NCBI GenBank assembly: GCA_964017065.1
Contig: OZ024784.1
Location: 1,486,598-1,550,597, forward strand
Direction of reading: 5' to 3'
Length of the DNA: 64,000 bases
Source of the DNA: Haliclona indistincta
Lineage: Eukaryota > Porifera > Demospongiae > Haplosclerida > Chalinidae
Of the stretch, positions 35,489 through 48,960 are shown piece by piece. How positions within the stretch are numbered: position 1 is the stretch's first letter; the number at the start of each line of letters is the position of its first letter. The notes beneath the pieces are model-generated. The model was given only the letters and a program-made list of their open reading frames with translations. It did no database searches and was not told where the DNA came from. Position numbers and translations under genes: made by a program.

Positions 35489-38400
35489 ATGGCCAGATCG
35501 GTGGCTGTCAAGTTGTGTTTGCTAATGCTGTGCGGGGCAGCTGTTGCTCTGAACACCATAGACACGTTCAAACCCATAGCAAGACTCTCTCCGGCACGCA
35601 GTGCAGATACAGATGAATTCGGATACTCAGTAGTAGCCCACAAGATGAGCAGCACTGCAACAGGATTCACTGATACACTAGCCAACACAGTGTGAGTATT
35701 GCATGTATCAGAATCACCTTAAAGCATGATACTTATTGCCGATCGGCAAGATATGTAGGGATGTCATCGAACTAAGATGGCGGCTACTCATGTGTGAAAA
35801 TGAGTTTTTATTCATTGTATCATGCGCACTCTCAGCTAATCCCGTTGATAATAATTATTTCTAGTGCAATGCTGATCAGCGGCAGATTACATTTACGTTA
35901 TTTACACACTCAAGAGTTCATTTGTGCTTTTAGTGAAAATAACATAGTGAAATAAAACTGACCAGGCGTTGTTGGGATAGCTATTTCAACAATGCTCTGG
36001 CTGAGAAATGGGCAAGAATCTTTCTGTATACACTTTAAAATCAACCGCTTTCTTGAATCCTTGTTCCCAACTAGACTAAACTAATACTCATGTTTATATG
36101 ATCTACATGCGACTATGAATTTAAACAACACCTTACAAGGATTAAATAACACACCGGTGCTTGTTGGTACTGTGTTTACTCCACTATTATTAAACAATAG
36201 TCTGTCATAAAGGAGCTTCAGGTTCCAGTATTATTGCTCGTCTACCGAACATGCATGTTGCACGTGCTCCATGTCTAAGAACATTTGTGTATTTTATTGT
36301 TTATTACATGCTGTAAGAGTATTAAATACTTTATTTACACGCCCTACTAAAGTAATTTAACTTGAATATGTCTAGCTTGCAAATTGGCATTAATTAAACA
36401 TAACAGATACCATTTTGTTGTGTGTGCTGGATACAGAAGCCATTGCAGTAAGCTGCATCACTGTATTAGACTTCAGACACAACAGGTTGGTAATTATGAA
36501 CCATGTGTACATACTGTGTCTTCCCTCTGTGCCTTGTTGTCCTTAGTGCCCATCCTTTCAGAGAAGTAACAATAATTATTGTGGACTGTAGATGCAATAT
36601 CCTTTGTGTTTGAATTTTGACAATAATGAGAATGCATAATAATATTATGAGTGTGACCTGACTCTTATTATGCAATTGGGAAATGATTCTAAATCTTTTT
36701 GTGATCTAAAGTACATCTTTTATCTTTTCTGTCTCTCTCCATACAGTGTCATAGTAGGAGCTCCATTAGGAAGGTATCCTGGTGGACTTGATCTACCACT
36801 GAATTCCTCAGTCTGTGAGCTGTATGATTTAGGGCGTAATGTAACGGTCAGAGACGTAACTACGCTCACTGATGAGCAGATCAGAGAGTGCTACCTTCGT
36901 ACTGGACTGGTCTATGCTTGTCCTCTTACCGGAACTGGTGGGTGTGGTCCTATACTGGGTAACATGAATGCAACGGGACCTGATGGTGCTCTGTTTGATC
37001 GTGCTGGTGAGTGGTAATCAATAGTAATTGTAAGATAATAATAATAATTGTTTTCCAGGAAATATCAAGCAAGAAGATGAATTTGAACGAATAGTAATTC
37101 AACAAGAAAAAGAAGACCAAAGGATGGGTAGCACATTGTTCAGCTCAGGAGAATTTTTTGTTGTGAGTTCAGAATATGATTTTTTTCATAATCACCATTT
37201 ATCATTCTATCGATCAGGCTTGTGCTCCATTCTGGCAGAACACCGGACCACGAAACAACAGAGAATCACCTGTAGGTCTCTGTGCATTTTCTGGACGGAA
37301 TCTGAGAGACTTTCAGTACACTAAACCATGCGGTAAGTTGGTCTATAATAATGGTAGTATACCTAATTGCTATAATCCACAGTACCGATTGGTACCGGTA
37401 ACAATGGACAAACATCTTATTGTATGTCTGGTCATAGTGCAGCCATCCTCAAGGTGAGTCTGTGATTGATAATCTCTGATCTATTCACTCACTCAATGTA
37501 GGGAGATCAACTGACTGACTCTGTTCTAGGTGTCACTACTCCAGGAAGATTCAGATACACTGGTGGTGTGTACTACTACAATAACCTCAATACAACAGAA
37601 GAACAATCTAATGTGATGAGTGATTTACAGCTCGGACTGACCAGACATCATACAACAAGAGCTAGAGTTGATGATGGTGTGGACTTTCCACTATCAGATC
37701 CATTAAACGTACCAAATGTAGATGATTCTCAATATGGTGAGAATATTACTCTACAACGACAATAAACTGTTGAGCACTATTTTTAAATCTATGGTTCACT
37801 CTAAATCATTGTATGCACAACTGTAATCTATGTGATTGTCAGATTACTTTGTTACTGCTATTTTAACAGGTTTCACTGCAACTGTGGGAAGGTTCATGGG
37901 ACCAGGATCACCAGAACGTGAGTATAAAATAATATTGAACAAATCTTACATTTTCCTGTAGATTTCTATGTGTCTTCTCCACAATTCCCGAATTCCAACA
38001 CCGATCGAATTGGACGGGTATGTTAGACTGGTGTGTTGTGTTCTAACATTACACGCACGTGAACAGGTTTATGTGGTGACTGATGAAGGAGCAATTCCAA
38101 CTGTTGCTATCGATGGTGAAGAGGTATGTAAGACTTGTCACATTACAATACCTTCTCCTCCTCCTCTCTCAGTTTGGAGAGTACTTTGGTTACTCACTAG
38201 CTGCTCCAGACCTCAATGGAGATGGGTGAGTGAGTGAGACTGTGTTACTCCATCACTCAACTCCTCTCTCCTCAGTTATGATGATATGGTGGTGGGTGCT
38301 CCCATGTACTCTAAAACCGGTTTACCGGAGTTGGGTCGTATCTTCATTCTGTACAATAATGCAGTGAGTGCAATGACCTGTGTACTACCAGACACAAGTG

Positions 38401-41400
38401 TGTGATTTCAACCAAATCTCTCAATCAGGGACAATCATTCACAAAGAATGGAACTGTGGAGGGCAATGTGGGATTAGGACGTTTCGGTCACTCAGTGACA
38501 AGTCTAGGAGACTTGAACAATGATGGTTGTGACGGTGAGCATGCATTTACCAGTTGTGATGATGTGTGTTCAATGGTGGATTGTACTACAGATATTGCTG
38601 TTAGTGCTCCATTTGATGAAGGAGGAAAAGTGTTCATTTACTATGGATCTAAGGAGACAGGAATCAACTCCACCGTACAGCAGGCAAGTGTGTTGTGGGT
38701 CGAGTGAAGTGGTGTTGACAGTTTGGCCATGCACATGCAGACAATCACAGCTGAGCAGATGACCAATCAGGTGACCAACTTGACCAGCAGCATTACTGGG
38801 TTTGGTTTCAGTCTGGATGGGAAGGTTGATGTTGATGACAACCAATACAGAGGTGACACAACTCAGTGAGAAGTGATTGATTGTATTACACACTCATGCA
38901 CAGATTTGGTAGTCAGTGCTCTTGGTACTACCAATACTAATGGACAAGCTGTGTTTGTACTGAGGTAAGACATGACTAGCACTCTGACTCCAATTACCCA
39001 ATTGTCTTCCATTCCTAGGTCCTTCCCAGTGGCTACTGTATCTCTGAACATCACAGACTTCCCAGCTGAAGTCATTCGTGAGACTAAGAACTGCAATATA
39101 AATGGAGTCATGACAGCTTGGTACGATGTTCTTTGCATATATCACCAGGCATTATCCTCTCTTCTATAACAGTTTCAATGTTAGCTTGTGTGGTAACTTC
39201 ACTGGTAGAGGATTGACCAGTATCAGTAAGTGACTTTTACTCTACATATAAAGCTCATGCATGACTGTGCTATTCAGGTCCTAAGTATAGGCTGAATGAG
39301 AATGTTGTCCGCGGTGGAAGGCAACGATTATTTTTTGATCAGTCAAACAATGGGAGCAACAGCATCACAGGCACTTTCAATATTCCAAATTTTGGTCAGG
39401 AGTCTTGTCGATCAATCACAGTATATATCAGAGTAAGACAACACACACTGATACTAGACCACTGTCACTTTATATTATGCTGTTTGCAGAATGATTTAAC
39501 TCCTGATCAAGCTCTTCAACCAATGAGCTTCACCTTCTCACTGCTTCCGTTTGAACGCTCACAGTCTCCAGTGGATACTAACTTCCAGCCTGACAACCTT
39601 GTGACCTTGCCTGCCATTGATAGCTCACCAATCACTGCAACAGTATGTCTACATGTAATTCAGTCCAGAGGGATAATTTTTCTCATTTAGATTCCTTTTG
39701 CACTGAACTGTGGAGATGATGATATCTGCACATCCGATCTTGTATTGGAATTTGTAGGTGTAACTTATTTGTAAGTTTGAAGCAAAGTATATTAGTTTTA
39801 TATAATCATTGCCTTTACATTTTATAGTGAAAACAATGGCAATGTTAGTAATGCCAATTCCCTCACTGCTGGTGATGTAAATCGAGTGTCAGTCAGTTTA
39901 GACATCAGTAATAATGGAGAAGATGCATTCAGACCTGTACTATCATTCGAACTGCCGGCTGTTTTCGTCAACCCTTCCATTCAAAATGTGAGCAATTTAT
40001 TGTGCTGTCATGATAACAATATGTATGTTTTATCAGCTGGTAGCAAATTGTAGAAGAGGCATCGTGTCTCCAGCTAATACAGTGAACTACACCTGTACTG
40101 GGTTTCCTAACCCTCTGTCAAGATCAGCTTTGGTAAATCAAATTATTTATGAATCGTCTCTTTACTTAGCAATTTTGTCTATTTCAGAAAACCAATATAC
40201 AGCTAACATGGCAAGTGTCTCCTACCAACATACGAGGAGATGAAGGATCCTTTAGTATTCCAATTCGGTTCAGAGTCAATGAAGTGTCTCAGAATAGAGA
40301 GAATGATACCACTATGGGCGATAACAATGTGACTGTTAGCATCCCTATCAGTGCTATCGCTAAAGTAGCCGTGAGAATGTAAGCAAAATAAAAAATTAAA
40401 TTATTTGTATTAAGCGTTCTTTCCATATATAGCCCTCAGCGAACAATTAACTACCTAGGGAACCTCACCGAGCTTTCTGACAATTCACAAATCAGTCCCG
40501 AATTTCCTAGAAATTTATTGCAGTACACTGTTCGTAACATGGGACCTTCAACAATATTCAATGCTAGTCTGACCATTCTACTGCCGGTCATAGTCCCAAA
40601 CCAACAGGATCGATACTACCTCTATCCACTCAACATTACTGTATGCCTTTCATGACTGTATTTTCTTATGCACTTTACTCTGCACTTCCTGCCTGCAGGC
40701 AACTCCATCTCAGTCCATCATTTGTAACCAATCACTGATCAATCCTGAGAACATCGATATCAATGCTCGTCGTCGCAGAAGTACTGCAGGCACACTTAAT
40801 AGATATGCTAGACAAGCTGCTCCCATTGTGAGAACATCACTGGTAAGTGTTAATGGTCAGGAAAATTTAATACATTATTATTTGTTTTCTAGAGCTGCTT
40901 GTCAGATCCTACTTTGTGTCAAGAGATGACTTGTCAAATCGCAAATTTAACTAGTTCCTCATCAGCAACCATTGCTATACAGGTTCTCTTGGATGAGCGT
41001 TTCTACCTAGTGAGTTATCTTGCACTGCACTATGTTAGTAACTACACCAGCATGAAAGTGTTGTATGTACTCATGCAGCGAGTGCATACCGTACTCATAC
41101 ACGTCAATGCGAATTTTGCATGTTTTCATGACTTTTCACCATTCTTGCAGAATATGGACCAGACCTTCATGTTAGAGACCACTGCTAGAGCAGTGATTGA
41201 GGACAGCTTCATTGATACAAGTGGTTCCACTCTAGAATCCTCAGTGAGTAACTTACATGTGATCCAATCTGACTTCCTTCATGTTTGATTCCCGCAGACA
41301 ACTCTTAGAATAACAAAAACCTCTTCTCTACCTCCTGGACCAACAATACCTTTGCTTGAGATCATACTACCAATAGTCTTTGGTCTTATATTTCTTATCA

Positions 41401-41703
41401 TTCTTGCTATCATTCTATATGCTGTAAGTAGCCACCGACCTAAGTTTCATTGCACTTTACAATTTACCATCTCATTTCTGTATTTTGCATTCTGCTATGT
41501 GTCTGGGATAATTTAATTTTTTTCTGCAGTGTGGATTCTTCCGACGCAAGCAGATTAAGAAAGCAGGAGAAGAAGCTCAGAATGATGATTTTGAAGCGTT
41601 TGACAAGAACCCGTTCAATCAGCCTAAACTGACAGCAGCAAATCCTGTCAGTGATGAAGAACCTGCTGAACAAGTTGAGAAACCAGCGTCAACAGAGGAT
41701 TAA
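35489..41703 (+). CDS. Integrin alpha subunit, copy A
   Basis: About 30 short exons. Signal-peptide exon 35489-35691 (MARSVAVKLCLLMLCGAAVA); then propeller exons 36747-37006, 37059-37162, 37218-37332, 37383-37453, 37502-37736, 37870-37917, 37962-38017, 38067-38123, 38173-38225, 38276-38363, 38429-38534, 38592-38683, 38741-38852, and thigh/calf exons to about 41250. FG-GAP calcium loops are clear: DLNGDGYDDMVVGAP, DLNNDGCDDIAVSAP, DVDDNQYRDLVVSAL. RRRRS near 40775-40790 is a furin-type site as in cleaved alpha chains. The last exons give a helix (IILPIVFGLIFLIILAIILY) then CGFFRRKQ, the conserved alpha-tail motif, and NPFNQP. It pairs with a beta subunit for adhesion; the beta gene is not in this window. 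Confidence 0.9.
35692..36746 (+). other. Intron 1 of integrin alpha A, long
   Basis: 1055 bp intron, much longer than in copies B-D (about 90-100 bp). It contains AAGATGGCGGC at 35773-35783, a YY1-type core also found in the fold-back arms at 10480-10490. No coding homology seen; probably carries repeat DNA. Confidence 0.5.
38535..38591 (+). other. 57 bp frame-preserving intron in a calcium loop (copy A)
   Basis: GTGAGC to CTACAG, 57 bp, stop-free and divisible by three. Splicing gives DLNNDGCDDIAVSAP, a normal FG-GAP loop. Retention would insert 19 residues including three cysteines. Near-identical introns occur at 46138-46194 (copy B) and 57152-57208 (copy C). Confidence 0.75.
38684..38740 (+). 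other. 57 bp GC-AG intron (copy A)
   Basis: Donor CAG/GCAAGT and acceptor ATGCAG. It has in-frame TGA, so it must be removed. Counterparts at 46287-46343 and 57301-57357 keep the GC donor. Confidence 0.8.
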
Positions 41704-42546
41704 CTGTCTTTGTATACATGCATGTGTGTTTATAAAGCTATTATAGTTTAGTGAAAATAACATTATTATTTTTATCAAATAGTTCATTCATTCCAATTGC
41801 TATTGTTATAATTATTCCTAAAGGAAAGGAAGAGGATTGGTAAGGAAGAGAATTCCGCATTTGTCAGTTGCACGTCGTCGCAGTAAGCCGCTGAAGTGAG
41901 ACTTCGGTGTATCTTGTGAGGTGTGGCTCACATGTAGGCGTGTCAGCGAAGCAGGCGTGGCTCACTGCAAGTGCATGCAATCCGATGCAATCTCCATCCC
42001 GTCTTGTTTCCTTACTCTTGCAAGCACTGTCCCATCTTGTTCCCTTCCTTTTTCAAGCTTTGTTCCTTTAATTTTGCAAGTGTCATCCCGCACTTTTCAG
42101 TTTTTATTAATTACTTTAATATTATATGCGCTGCTTGATTGCGTGATACCCATATATATTGTTTGCTTGCCGACTGCAGTCTGCAGATTTGAGGATGGGA
42201 GGGATTTAGCAGAAATTTAGTAGGCGGTGAGAGTCCGAGCTTGGCAATTTTGCGGCGGCTAGTAGAGAAAAGAGGTAGACTTATAGAAGCAGCAAGAAGA
42301 AAGAGGAGTATTAAATAGGATACCAGTTTTTAAGCCAAAGTTTAGACTAAGTCTAAAAAACTGGACCTGTTCTATAGAACGGGAGTCGCCCGAAGATGGA
42401 TGAGAAGAGATGGCTTGCTCCTGCCCGCTCATGTTTTGTCATTGCCTGCCCTTGTTTGTTTGTCTAAATAGTAATCATCGATTGTTACTATACTGGTGCC
42501 TGAGGTTTAGGTCAAAGGCTAAAGTACTGTACATGTATTCTTTGCG
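41704..42546. other. Integrin A-B spacer, part of an 18.6 kb duplicated unit
   Basis: Nearly identical to 60319-61179. Contains a purine-rich stretch near 41822-41860 and the presumed promoter of copy B next to 42547. No ORF is conserved between the two copies beyond DNA identity. Confidence 0.7.
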
Positions 42547-44159
42547 ATGGCCATGGCTGTCGAGCTGTGTCTGCTAATGCTGTGCGGGGCAGCTGTTGCT
42601 CTAAACACCATAGACACGTTCAAACCCATAGCAAGACTCTCTCCTGCACGCGGTGCGACGGATAGAGATGAATTCGGATACTCAGTAGTAGCCCACAAGA
42701 TGAGCAGCACTGCAACAGGATTCACTGATACACTAGCCAACACAGTGTGAGTTTGTAAGGTTTTTTAATAACGCTGAAATCACGATTCGTTATTCGAAGG
42801 GTGGAGCTGGTAGTTCATGCGCTGTTTTCTCTCCATACAGTATCATAGTAGGAGCTCCATTAGGAAGGTATCCTGGTGGACTTGATCTACCACTGAATTC
42901 CTCAGTCTGTGAGCTGTATGATTTATCACATGGTGTAACGAGGGACATAACTACACTCACTGATGAGGAGATCAGAGAGTGCTACCTTCGTACTGGACTG
43001 GTCTATACTTGTCCTCTTACTGGAACTGGTGGGTGTGGTCCTGTACTGGGTAACGTAACATGAATGCAACGGGACCTGATGGTGCTCTGTTTGATCGTGT
43101 TGGTGAGTGATATGACAAAGTTGGTGACACCATCTCATATTACCTTGGGTGCATGTGTCTGATTAAACACTCGGCTGTTTATTGTTTGTTACTTGAAGAT
43201 CGCCTCGAAATAGCAGTTTGTAAAATATTTCGAAATACCTACGAACTCCATAGAACATTGCAGTAAATAGGTGTGGTCATAAGCAACAACATTATTGTGA
43301 GCCTGGGTGAGAACATTAATTGAACACAAATTGTTTTGCTAGTGTGTTACAGCGAGCTGGGTGGGGAATTTGATTTGGTGAATAGCCCAAATTCATATTA
43401 ATTTAGACACTTGGTACCTAGTATAAAAACATTAAATTCGAATTTTGATGGATTTAGTTCTAGTAAAAGTTCCAAAATAATATTTTATCCACCAACAATA
43501 ACCGCCTTACGGTATTTAAAAGAACTCTTGTTTTTTACTTTTAAAAATTCAAAACACAACTGTATGCTTACCTCAGTAATTCATAATGCTACAGGTAACA
43601 TTAAGCAGTCTAATCAATTTGGAGAACTAGTAATTCAACAAGATAAAGTAGACCAAAGGATGGGTAGCACATTGTTCAGCTCAGGAGAATTTTTTTGTGG
43701 TGAGTACAGAATACTGATTTTTTCATAATCACCATTCATCTTCTATCGATCAGGCTTGTGCTCCATTCTGGCAGAACATTGGAACAGGCTACGCCAGAGA
43801 AACACCTGTAGGTCTCTGTGCATTTTCTGGACGGAATCTGAGAGACTTTCAGTACACTAAACCATGCGGTAAGTAGGTCTATAATAATGGTAGTACCTAA
43901 TAGCTATAATCCACAGTACCGTTTGGTACCAGTAACAATGGACAAAAATCTTATTGTATGTCTGGTCATAGTGCAGCCATCCTCAAGGTGAGTCTGTGAT
44001 TGATATTCTAGCATAAGCTACAAAGGATTTTAGGTGTTCCACAAACATACATATGAAATTTTTATATGTAAAAACTTGTGTTACATAACAATACACAAAA
44101 ATTTACTTATAATGGTGAAAATATTTGCATTAGCGTCAGGTATAATTATTAATGGCTAG

Positions 44160-44299
44160 TTTACAATACGATGCAATGGCTTGCACTACATTGCGTTATC
44201 AATTCAAATTGTATTGCAAAGCATGGTGTCACAAACAAATTTCTATACCTGCGTTGCATTGATGTAATGTAGCGCAAGCCACTGTGTCATATTGTAAAA
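44160..44299. mobile_element. Small inverted-repeat element in copy B intron
   Basis: TTTACAATACGATGCAATGG at the left and its inverted equivalent (CATATTGTAAA) at the right, with internal complementary GGCTTGC/GCAAGCC. Same insertion at 62788-62927 in copy D, hence older than the segmental duplication. Confidence 0.65.
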
Positions 44300-44879
44300 G
44301 CTTTATGCACAGCTGCACCTCATTAGAACTATCAATTTATGTTTATCTAATGAAGTTGTTATAGGTGCTTGCTTTGAACAATTCACTCACTCGATGTAGG
44401 GAAACCAACTGACTGACTCTGTTCTTGGTGTCACTACTCCTGGACGATATCGATACACTGGTGGTGTATACTACTACAATAACCTCAATACAACAGAACC
44501 ACAATCTACTGTGATGAGTGATTTACAGCTCGGACTGACCAGACATCGTACAACAAGAGCTAGAGTTGATGATGGTGTGGACTTCCCAACAACAGATCCG
44601 TTGAATGTACCAAATGTAGAATATTCTGAATATGGTAAGAATGTGGGTGGAGTTTAGGCATTATGAACATACACTAGAGACAGAATAAACGCAGTGAAGG
44701 TGGTGCAAGATAAAGCTTCTCTATTGTATCATGACTCTAAAATTACTCCATTATCATGGCGCAGGTTTTACTGCTGTTCCTGGAAGATTCAGTGGACCAG
44801 CATCATTGGAACGTGAGTTGAAATTAGTGGTCATAGGTAAAACAAGGAACAAAACAAAACAAGAATTGAAGCGAAACAG

Positions 44880-45445
44880 CAAATTGGACAGACGCCTAAG
44901 CCCATGCAAGTAGGTCTTGTATGTTGCTTTGGCCATGCAAAGCCAGCCTATTCAGAAGAACCTGATGAATTGATCGAGTTACAAGAAATAGAGTGTTAGT
45001 GTGTCTCGATCGATGTTACACCTACTTGGTTATGCCCCTCTGAGACAGAGTGAGTGAGCAGAAACAAATCGAAAGAGCTTGTGGATAAATGTTACAGCAA
45101 GCAGTCGCACTCCTGAGACCATAAGTAGGTGTTCACAAGGTGGGTTTATGAGCTTAGCAAAGCCTCACTAAGAAACGAGCATTAACTTAGCAGCACCGTT
45201 TGGCGAGCTCGGGCTTTACTGAGATTGCTAAAAAGCCTTGTGTAGACTTACCTATGGTCTCAGGATTGAATGTTCGTCCAAATCTCTTTCAGTGAGTTTC
45301 TGAGCGCTCACTCTGTCTCAGAGGGGCGTAACCAAGTAGGCGTAACCGATTGAGACACACTAACTCTGTATTTCTTATAGCTCGATCAATTCATAAGGTT
45401 CTTCTGAATAGGCTGGCTTTGCCTGGCCAAACAAGAGACGCATGG
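44880..45445. mobile_element. Fold-back element in copy B intron
   Basis: Arms TTGGCCATGCAAAGCCAGCC near 44928 and GGCTGGCTTTGCCTGGCCAA near 45411 flank a second inverted pair (GTGTGTCTCGATCGATGT / ATTGAGACACAC). Copies at 54303-54963 (copy C) and from 63490 (copy D). Non-coding. Confidence 0.7.
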
Positions 45446-48400
45446 TAGAGCATAAGTGTGCTATAGAGCTAGAGCACATAATGCTGTAGAGCCGCAGTGC
45501 AGTTGGGGATGTTTCGTTTCTCGCCCGAAATTAGAAGTCTCAAGGCTTATACAATCCGATATTTTACAGATTTCTATGTGTCTTCGCCACGTTACCCGAA
45601 TTCCAACACTGATCCTATTGGACGGGTATGTTGGACTGGTGTGTTGTGTTCTTATACATTACATGTGAACAGGTTTATGTGGTGACTAATGAAGGAGCAA
45701 TTCCAACTGTTGCTATCGATGGTGAAGAGGTATGTAAGACTTGTCACATTACAATACCTTCTCCTTCTCTCTCAGTTTGGAGAGTACTTTGGTTACTCAC
45801 TAGCCGCTCCAGACCTCAATGGAGATGGGTTAGTGAGTGAGACTGTGTTACTCCATCACTCCACTCCTCTCTCCTCAGCTATGATGATATGGTGGTGGGT
45901 GCTCCCATGTACTCTAAAACCGGTTTACCAGAGTTGGGTCGTATCTTCATTCTGTACAATAATGCGGTGAGTGCAATGACCTGTGTACTACCAGACACAA
46001 GTGTGTGATTTGAACCAAATCTCTCAATCAGGGACAATCATTCACAAAGAATGGAACTGTGGAGGGCAATGTGGGATTAGGACGTTTCGGTCACTCAGTG
46101 ACAAGTCTAGGAGACTTGAACAATGATGGTTGTGACGGTGAGCATGCATTTACCAGTTGTGATGATGTGTGTTCAATGGTGGATTGTACTACAGATATTG
46201 CTGTTAGTGCTCCATTTGATGAAGGAGGAAAAGTGTTCATTTACTATGGATCTAAGGAGACAGGAATCAACTCCACCGTACAGCAGGCAAGTGTGTTGTG
46301 GGTCGAGTGAAGTGGTGTTGACAGTGTGGCCATGCGCATGCAGACAATCACAGCTGAGCAGATGACCAATCAGGTGACCAACTTGACCAGCAGCATTACT
46401 GTGTTTGGTTTCAGTCTGGATGGGAAGGTTGATGTTGATGACAACCAATACAGAGGTGACACAACTCAGTGAGAAGTGATTGATTGTATTACACACTCAT
46501 GCACAGATTTGGTAGTCAGTGCTCTTGGTACTACCAATACTAATGGACAAGCTGTGTTTGTACTGAGGTAAGAAAGAAGCTTAATCACACCATGTCACAT
46601 TTGATCTTGATTCCTAGGTCCTTCCCAGTAGCTACTGTATCTCTGAACATTACGGACTTCCCAGCTGAAGTCAAGAGAGACCAGAAGAACTGTATGGCCA
46701 ATGGTGCCATGACTGCATGGTATGATATTCCTGATAATAGATATTGTGTATTTAATTACATGTTATTTTCTTATAGTTTCAATATTAGTTTGTGTGGTAC
46801 CATCACTGGTAAAGGATTGACTGGTATCAGTAAGTGATTGCTGGTTTTAATGTCCTATCATGATAATTTGTGTTCCAGATCCTCAATATAGGCTGCAGGA
46901 GAATATTGTTGGTACTAGGTCACGAGTATTCTTTGATCCACTTAATGTCAACAGAACCATGATAACTGGTGTTCTTGACATTCCAAATGTTGGTCAGGAG
47001 TCGTGTCAACCAATCACAGTATATGTCAGAGTAAGACAACACACACTGATACTAGACCACTGTCACTTTATATTATGCTGTTTGCAGAATGATTTAACTC
47101 CTGATGAAGCGGATCCGATGAGCTTCACCTTCTCACTGGTGCAATTTGAACGCTCACAGTCTCCAGTGGATACTAACTTTCAACCTGACAACCTTGTGAC
47201 CATGCCTATCATTGAGAGCTCACCTTTCACTACAACAGTATGTGTGTATGTGATATTGCTTTGCAGCTGTGAAGATTGTTCTCATTAGGTTCCTTTTGCA
47301 CTGAATTGTGGTGATGATGATATCTGTACATCAGATCTTGTACTGGAGCTTGTTAGTGTAGCTTACATGTAAGTTGCAGATTGGAATAATCCTGCACTAT
47401 ATTCATTTCTCTCCCTGATTATGTTAGATACAATAACACTGTTCAAATGGTGGACTCTCTGACTGCTGGTGGAGTTGATGAAATAAGGATCAAATTGAGA
47501 TTTAGCAATACCAATGAAGATGCATTCCGACCTGTCCTCTCCTTTGATCTTTCTCCGTTTGTTTTCTTTAGTCCTGTCATCACTGGTGTAAGTACATGTT
47601 TAGTATTTTGTTTGTGCTGTTGTCACTATGCTTTGTTTGTTCCTCAGCTACCTCTACCATCCTCTTGTATTGGTATTCATGTCAATGGCACTGATAGGTT
47701 TACCTGCAGTGGTTTCCCTAATCCTCTGCAGCAATCAGTGGTAAGAATTATTGGTTTTGTTGTGGATTTACTCTTTTGTCATTAACTTCCAGATAACCGA
47801 GATCGATTTGACGTTGCAAGTGTCTTCTACCAACATACGAGGGGATGAAGGATCCTTCAGTATTCCCATTCAGTTCAGAGTCAATGATGCAGTTGCTTTT
47901 AACAAAGAAAGTAGCTCCACTTTGGACAACAACAATGTAACAGTGACTATACCAGTCAATGCTAGGGCTGCAGTGGATATAGAGATGTGAGTCGATGTAT
48001 AACTGTGTGCCACTCAAGAAATCACTAATCCATAAATACGACTTATATAGACACACTTACTGTCATTTATAATCATGCTAACTATTTGTATAGCCCTCAG
48101 CAAACAATGCTCTACTTTGGCAATTTCATTGATGTTTCTCAAATCAGTCCAAATTTTCCTCAAGATATTGTGCAGTACACTGTTCGTAACATGGGACCTT
48201 CAACAATATTCAATGCTAGTCTGACCATTCTACTGCCGGTCATAGTCCCAAACCAACAGGATCGATACTACCTCTATCCATTCAAAATTACTGTATGTAT
48301 TTTATGCTTACTATAATAATAGAATGATCACTTGGTATAGGTAAGTCCTTCTGAATTTATCAGTTGCAACCAATCTTTGATCAATCCTGAGAACATTGTG

Positions 48401-48879
48401 TTTAATGCTCGTCGTCGCAGGAGTGTCACAGACACACTTATTCGATATGCTAGACAAGCTCCCACATCAGTGGTTAGTTAAATTGTTAAAGAGAATACAT
48501 CTGTTTACTTGATTGCAGAACTGTCTGTCAAATCCTACACCTTGTCAAGAAATAAGCTGTCAAATCTCAAACTGGAGAAGTTCTACTTCAATATCAGTCA
48601 ATATACTAGTTATTCTAGATGAACGATTCTATTCAGTGAGTACAGTAATGTAATTGGCTCAATTATGCATTAATGTTGATTCCATTCTTGCAGAATATGG
48701 ACCAGTCCTTCATGTTGGTGACCACTGCTAGAGCAGTGATTGAGGACAGCTTCATTGATAACAGTGGTTCTAGTCTGAGCAGCTCAGTGAGTGAATCTCG
48801 TATCAATATTGATATCATTACAGTCTGTGTTTCAGACTATTAGAATATTGAAGGCACCAACTATTGTAACCAATGCTAC

Positions 48880-48960
48880 CACTATCTTGAATACTAAGAG
48901 TACTACCACTATCTTGAATACTAAGAGTACTACCACTGTCTTGAATGGTGGTAGCACAGT
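48880..48960 (+). repeat. 27 bp tandem repeat coding for a Thr-rich stalk in copy B
   Basis: About three units of ACTATCTTGAATACTAAGAG plus ACTACC, encoding TTILNTKST-like nonapeptides just outside the membrane helix. Absent from copies A and C. Likely a slippage-prone, glycosylated spacer (inference). Confidence 0.8.

Noticed and set aside
38570..38893. Antisense frame of about 107 residues recurring in integrin copies A, B and C
   Set aside because: It is conserved only because the sense exons are duplicated; it crosses sense introns and has no recognisable domain.
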